16,987 nt of DNA from GCA-2861595 sp035536185 (GTDB taxonomy: Bacteria > Actinomycetota > Acidimicrobiia > Acidimicrobiales > GCA-2861595). The notes under the pieces are model-generated. The model was not told the DNA's origin and did no database searches. It saw only the letters and a list, made by a program, of their open reading frames with translations. This document shows, one piece after another, positions 14,088-16,987 of this stretch. The stretch covers positions 1-16,987 of the forward strand of contig DATLOM010000019.1 of NCBI GenBank assembly GCA_035536185.1, in the 5' to 3' direction. Made by a program: the position numbers and the translations under genes. Each line of letters opens with the position of its first letter. The stretch's first letter is position 1.

Positions 14088-14571
14088 TCGTCCTCACGGT
14101 CGTGATCGCGGCGGAAAGGAAAGCACCAGTCGCAGTCCAGGTCGTACCGCTGTCAATGACCATCCCCTCGGTCGGGGTCGACGCGTGGCTGGTTGATGAG
14201 AAACGTCGACCATCGGGCCGCCACCTCGCCACCTCGGCTGCCGATGACGTTCTGCTGATGGTGCACCGTCCATGTGCCCTGACATCGGCCCCGCTCCCGT
14301 CGAGTCACCTTGAGAGGCAGCTTGCCGTAACCGGACCGCTTACGCACCGGCTAATCCTGGTGGCGTTGAGGGTCGTGGAGCAGCGCCACCACGCCGTCAT
14401 CGTCCTGGTGTGTGGTCGCCGAGCGCTACGGCGTCGGGGGACCCTGGGCGACCTCGCCCGGGATCCACAAAAGTGTCGGCAAGCTGACGCTGCCTATGTC
14501 GAGCACGGGACAGCGGGCCGACGTGACGGGCCGAGAGAATTTCGGCTGTCGGCATACGAAAGGAGCCTCAA
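14088..14571. other. Intergenic region upstream of the zinc-ribbon cyclase regulator
   Basis: No convincing gene. A minus-strand frame ending at 14153 reads HHQQNVIGSRGGEVAARWST and FLINQPRVDPDRGDGH, protein-like but unrecognised and without a start. A plus-strand frame near 14415-14510 reads AERYGVGGPWATSPGIHKS, also unrecognised. The perfect inverted repeat GCCGA/TCGGC (14530-14546, 7-base loop) lies shortly before the ribosome binding site at 14559-14565. The region should contain divergent promoters for both flanking genes, but no clear hexamers were found. Confidence 0.3.
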
Positions 14572-14706
14572 ATGGGCGAGGCAGCGGATGTGATGCGCCG
14601 CAAGATTGCCGCGATTGACGCCTATGACGCGAAAGAGACGCTGGCAGTCTTCACATCGGACACCGAGAAAGAGGTTCCCGGAGCAAGCTTGCATGGCGGA
14701 GTTCAG
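14572..14706 (+). pseudogene. Truncated SnoaL-like N-terminus fused in frame to the universal stress protein
   Basis: Begins at an ATG with a strong AAAGGAG (14559-14565) 6 bases upstream. Its 45 codons read MGEAADVMRRKIAAIDAYDA, then KETLAVFTSDTEKEVPGASL and HGGVQ, the first helix and first strand of a SnoaL/NTF2-like protein; compare the VWHVPGRS block of the gene at 9792. All later strands of the fold are missing. No stop codon separates it from the Usp ATG at 14707, so ribosomes starting here would make a 203-residue fusion. It is probably the leftover of a deletion that joined two genes. Confidence 0.6.
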
Positions 14707-15183
14707 ATGAGCGAACAGATGGTGGTGGTAGGTGTTGACGGTTCGCCAGCCAGCTACACCGCGCTGCGGTGGGCTTTATGGCACGTTGGGCGCGGTGGTG
14801 GGCAGTTGCGGGCCGTCCGCTGCTTTAGGCCGGTGGCTGTGCCGCGCTGGGAAGCCGCAGTGACCGGTGAGCCGGTACGAGCAAGCGCCGAACAGCAGGT
14901 CCAGGCCCAGCGCGAGCTCGACCAGGTCGTCGCGGCCGCAATGCTGCGGGTCACGAACGAGGTTGCGCTGCGGCGCCGGGTCGTGCGCGGGCTACCTGGC
15001 CCGGCACTCGTCGCCGAAGCTCGCGGCGCCTCCTTGCTGGTCGTGGGCAGCCACGACCACCGGCCGCTTCGCAGGTTTACCCACGGATCGGTCAGCGCGT
15101 ACTGCATACAGCACGCGTCGTGCCCGGTGTTGGTCATTCCACCGGCGACGGGGATTCGTGGGATGTCCCGGATGCACTACTGA
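14707..15183 (+). CDS. Universal stress protein (UspA family)
   Basis: A 158-residue protein with the Usp alpha/beta fold: MVVVGVDGSPASYTALRWAL at the N-terminus, with the nucleotide-contacting Asp at residue 11, and LLVVGSHDHRPLRRFTHGSV then CPVLVIPP at the end. The ATP-binding loop normally reads G-2x-G-9x-G-S/T; here the first and last Gly are kept (GSHDH...HGS), but the second Gly is Asp, so nucleotide binding may be weakened. Usp proteins help cells survive starvation, hypoxia and other stress; the partner is unknown. A GGAG (14698-14701) 5 bases before ATG 14707 would allow independent translation, but the frame is open back to the stronger start at 14572. Confidence 0.9.
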   Translation: MSEQMVVVGVDGSPASYTALRWALWHVGRGGGQLRAVRCFRPVAVPRWEAAVTGEPVRASAEQQVQAQRELDQVVAAAMLRVTNEVALRRRVVRGLPGPALVAEARGASLLVVGSHDHRPLRRFTHGSVSAYCIQHASCPVLVIPPATGIRGMSRMHY

Positions 15184-15341
15184 CGACCGCCTTGTGACTT
15201 CCCGGTGATCATGCCCGTTGACGAGATCCGTCCCGAGCAGATCAATAGCTGAGAGCATGTCCTGGCGCAATCGCCTCGAGGGGCGGATTGGAGGACCTAG
15301 CGCCGCTTGGGCGCCAGGAGGTTGACACTTGAGGCAAGTTT
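15184..15341. other. Gap between Usp gene and the intron-host pseudogene
   Basis: Two convergent gene ends. An imperfect inverted repeat, AATCGCCTC / GGGGCGGATT (15269-15289), and a second, GCGCC / GGCGC (15302-15316), may form hairpins but neither has a T-run. They could serve as terminators in a GC-rich host; evidence is weak. Confidence 0.25.
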
Positions 15342-16430
15342 TCAGGCGGTCATTCGGGCTTCGCGGATGTAGTCGTCGACGTGGTGGTTGATCACCCGGA
15401 GGGCTTGGCGTAGGGGTAGTGGTGCGGGTGGGTCGTGGGCGGCCAGCAGCGGTCGCAGCAGCCGGTTGTGGACTTTGGTGTAGAAGAGCGCGACTCGCTG
15501 GCCCTCGTCGGTCAGGACGTAGGTGTTGGTGTGCGGTAGCCGGGTGATCAGGCCTTTGAGGCGGAGTCGGCGCAGGTCATAGCTCATCTGGCTCATCGAG
15601 TACGGCTCACCGAGCAGGGTGGTCACCTGGGCGCGAAGGCTCCGGTTGGTGAACCCGGTGATGGTGTGCACGATGGCGCACAGGGCGCCGGCCAGGGCCA
15701 TGACCCGAGGGTCGCCGAACCGCAGGGCCGGGGCCCTCCGACCATCGCAGATGGTTGGTCGCGCGACCCGCTCAAAGGCTGGGCTCGCAAGGACACAGCC
15801 CTGGCCGACACGCAAAGCATCGACCATGCGGCGGTTGACGTCACGGGCTTTGACCGACAATTCCTCAAGATGGGCCAGACCGCGGCGCAGCCCGAGGTCA
15901 CCAGAGTCATTGACCACGGTCTCGATCCGGAACGCCCGGCCGCACTTGAGGTAGCACTGCACCCGGGAGTGCCGGAAGTAGGCGTTGAGGGTGACCTCAT
16001 CGCCGGAGCGCAGCAGCCGGTGCGGTAACCACCCTGGGGGGGGCGCTACGGACCCGGCGACCGAAGATGATCTGCATCTCCTCCGGTCGGCCGATGTCGA
16101 GGTTGTCGGCGCACAGTGCTTCGAGGAAGGACCGGGCGTGGGGTGGGGTGTCGAACACCATCGTGCGGGAGACCTCGACCTGACGCATCGCAATGTCCCA
16201 CCAGTAGCCCGCGGCCCGATCGGCCTGGGTCAGCGGCAGCGGCAACCGGGCCCACCAGCGCTCGCAGAATACCCGGATCGTGCCCGCCCCCAGTGTGTTG
16301 CAATATCCTGCAACCCAGCCGGATCATCGGTGCTGGCGAATCCGTTGTCCAGCTCGGTAAAAGCAATTCCCGCGCCCGCAGCACGCCGCTTGGCGTATTC
16401 GTGCCCATTAAGCCAGATCTTGACCGGGTA
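15342..16430 (-). pseudogene. Conserved actinobacterial protein of unknown function, frameshifted and interrupted by a group II intron
   Basis: Three successive frames restore one protein. First exon-derived part: YPVKIWLNGHEYAKRRAAGA, GIAFTELDNGF and DDPAGLQDI. After a frameshift near 16302: CNTLGAGTIRVFCERWWARL, PLPLTQADRAAGYWWDIAMR and QVEVSRTMVFD. After another in the G8 tract at 16036-16043: EVTLNAYFRHSR, YLKCGRAFRIETVVND, VGQGCVLASPAFERVA, RAPALRFGDPRVMALAGALC and a C-terminal winged-helix-like part (MSYDLRRLRLKGLITRLPHT, NTYVLTDEGQRVALFYTKVH). I recognise the family from many actinobacterial and related genomes, where it is a hypothetical protein of about 400-480 residues; no function is known. 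The conserved TNTYVLTDEG segment resembles a wHTH wing. The N-terminus should lie beyond the intron, outside the window. The stop is at 15342-15344. Confidence 0.72.
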
Positions 16431-16438
16431 GTTGGGTC

Positions 16439-16527
16439 GGACCGGGGCGCGGTTCCGGGATCTCTCCCGGCCCGTTTCCCCGGTCCGCCCGCCGCACCCG
16501 CCGTGCGCGTCTCCACGCAACGGGCGC
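16439..16527 (-). ncRNA. Group II intron domains V and VI
   Basis: Domain V is 16527-16494, exactly 34 bases: a lower helix GCGCCCGT/GCGGGTGC (8 pairs, including G-U), a 2-base CG bulge on the 3' strand, an upper helix TGCGTG/CGCGCA and a GAGA tetraloop. The catalytic triad position holds CGC instead of the commoner AGC. Domain VI is 16486-16439: an outer stem GGACCGGGG/CCCCGGTCC of 9 perfect pairs and an inner hairpin CCGGGA-GAGA-TCCCGG. These were folded by eye and fit the domain rules. Confidence 0.75.
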
Positions 16528-16546
16528 TCCACGGGTTCCCTTGTTG

Positions 16547-16987
16547 CTATGCGGTGGCGAGTGCCGCCGCCAGGCTCGTCCAGGGTGTTGGGATGTTGGC
16601 CGCTCGCCAGCGGTAGCGGTGATCTCCACCTGCTGGGGGTAGAACAGCTTGATCCCGTTTTCTGCGGGTCGCCAGCCGGGTTGACCGGCGAGGTAACGGC
16701 GCCGCAGTTGCTTCCAGGTGATCCCGGGATGCCGCTTGCGCAGCCATTGGGTGACCCGGCGCCAGGCGAGCTGGCCCAGGTATCTGAAGGTGGCTGCCGA
16801 CACGCCGTGCCGGAAGTAGTTACACCATCCCCGCAGCGCCGCGTTTAGTTGGCGCAGCAGGTCGGCGAGCGTTCGATGTCGTGCCCTGTTAGTCAGCGCC
16901 CGCACCTTGGCCGTGATCGAGGCCAAGGCCTTTTTCGACGGGTAGGTGTAGACGGCCATTTTGTGTGTTCCCCTCTTGCGGCGCCGC
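16547..16987 (-). pseudogene. Group II intron reverse transcriptase/maturase, C-terminal part, frameshifted
   Basis: The frame is open to the right edge (RRRKRGTHK before MAVYTYPSKK), so the apparent ATG at 16959 is internal. The maturase (domain X) signature is clear: ALTNRARHRTLADLLRQLNA, ALRGWCNYFRHGVSAATFRY, then AWRRVTQWLRKRHPGITWKQ. This part binds intron RNA and promotes splicing. The family C-terminus continues as VEIT-RYRWRAANIPTPW and stops at 16547-16549, but RYRWR is in another frame: one base is missing near 16619. Without repair the frame runs through domains V and VI to 16408. The change affects only the last 24 residues or so, so activity might survive. The reverse transcriptase domain lies outside the window. 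Confidence 0.82.

Larger units (their letters stand above)
16431..16987 (-). mobile_element. Group II intron, 3' part, inserted in the conserved gene
   Basis: Consists of the maturase C-terminus, a domain V and a domain VI, in the usual order. The proposed 3' splice site lies between 16431 and 16430: the intron would end GACCCAAC (AY ending), and the next codons TAC CCG GTC restore the YPVKIWLNGHE part of the host family. The 5' end, domains I-III and most of the reverse transcriptase lie beyond the right edge. Placement of the splice site is inferred from domain VI and the host frame. Confidence 0.75.

Noticed and set aside
4716..14676. A 20-bp match, 19 of 20 identical, between TCGGACACCGAGAAGGAGGT (4716-4735) and 14657-14676.
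   Set aside because: At 14657 it codes for SDTEKEV of the SnoaL stub, while at 4716 it is a non-coding ribosome binding region. No flanking similarity extends it, so I treat it as chance in GC-rich DNA, though it could be a recombination trace.
1..16987. CRISPR arrays, tRNA or rRNA genes, and T-run terminators.
   Set aside because: No regularly spaced repeat arrays, cloverleaf-like sequences or rRNA motifs were seen. Hairpins found lack T-runs.

Overview
The window is high-GC DNA with many GTG starts, strong AGGAGG-type ribosome binding sites, SARP/STAND regulators, MEDS, Usp and SnoaL families and actinobacterial-type IS remnants. It most likely comes from an actinobacterium; nothing here fixes the genus. 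It is an accessory or decaying stretch: intact regulatory and stress genes alternate with IS fragments and frameshifted pseudogenes.

Layout. (1) 1-2134, minus strand: a trehalose pair, OtsB-type trehalose-6-phosphate phosphatase followed by a GH65 trehalose/kojibiose phosphorylase-or-hydrolase that runs off the left edge. (2) 2265-4650: a small island. Two minus-strand genes, a cyclic-nucleotide-binding-domain protein and a calcineurin-like metallophosphoesterase overlapping by the 4 bases GTGA, lie between IS debris: an IstB (IS21) fragment and an IS6-family 5' end on the left, and an IS6-family 3' end plus an IS1380-like fragment on the right. (3) 4660-6052: an intact SRPBCC gene with a conserved upstream element, a tandem 18-bp repeat, and a MEDS-domain pseudogene. 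(4) 6027-9604, minus strand: a very large SARP regulator (winged helix, BTAD, class III cyclase, NB-ARC-like ATPase, TPR-like repeats) split by one frameshift, divergent from (5) a SnoaL-like gene at 9792-10184. (6) 10728-14087, minus strand: a second large regulator (double zinc ribbon, class III cyclase, AAA/STAND ATPase, TPR-like repeats). (7) 14572-15183: a truncated SnoaL N-terminus fused in frame to a universal stress protein. (8) 15342-16987, minus strand: the 3' end of a group II intron (maturase C-terminus, domains V and VI) interrupting a conserved actinobacterial gene of unknown function that is itself frameshifted.

How the parts may work together. Two class III nucleotide cyclases fused to STAND-type ATPases, a cNMP-binding protein and a phosphoesterase within 11 kb suggest a locus biased to cyclic-nucleotide or stress signalling, though only proximity supports this. 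The most concrete new observation is a 47-bp element, 40/47 identical, upstream of both the SRPBCC gene (4660-4706) and the SnoaL-like gene (9692-9738). It carries GGTAAC-type half-sites spaced 11 bp apart, the spacing known for SARP operators, and one copy lies in the divergent promoter region of the SARP regulator. This suggests a SARP-cyclase-STAND regulator controlling a two-gene regulon of small ligand-binding/cyclase-like proteins.

Single-base frameshifts occur in several genes (SARP regulator, MEDS gene, intron maturase, intron host gene, IS fragments). Real decay and assembly error cannot be told apart from the sequence alone.
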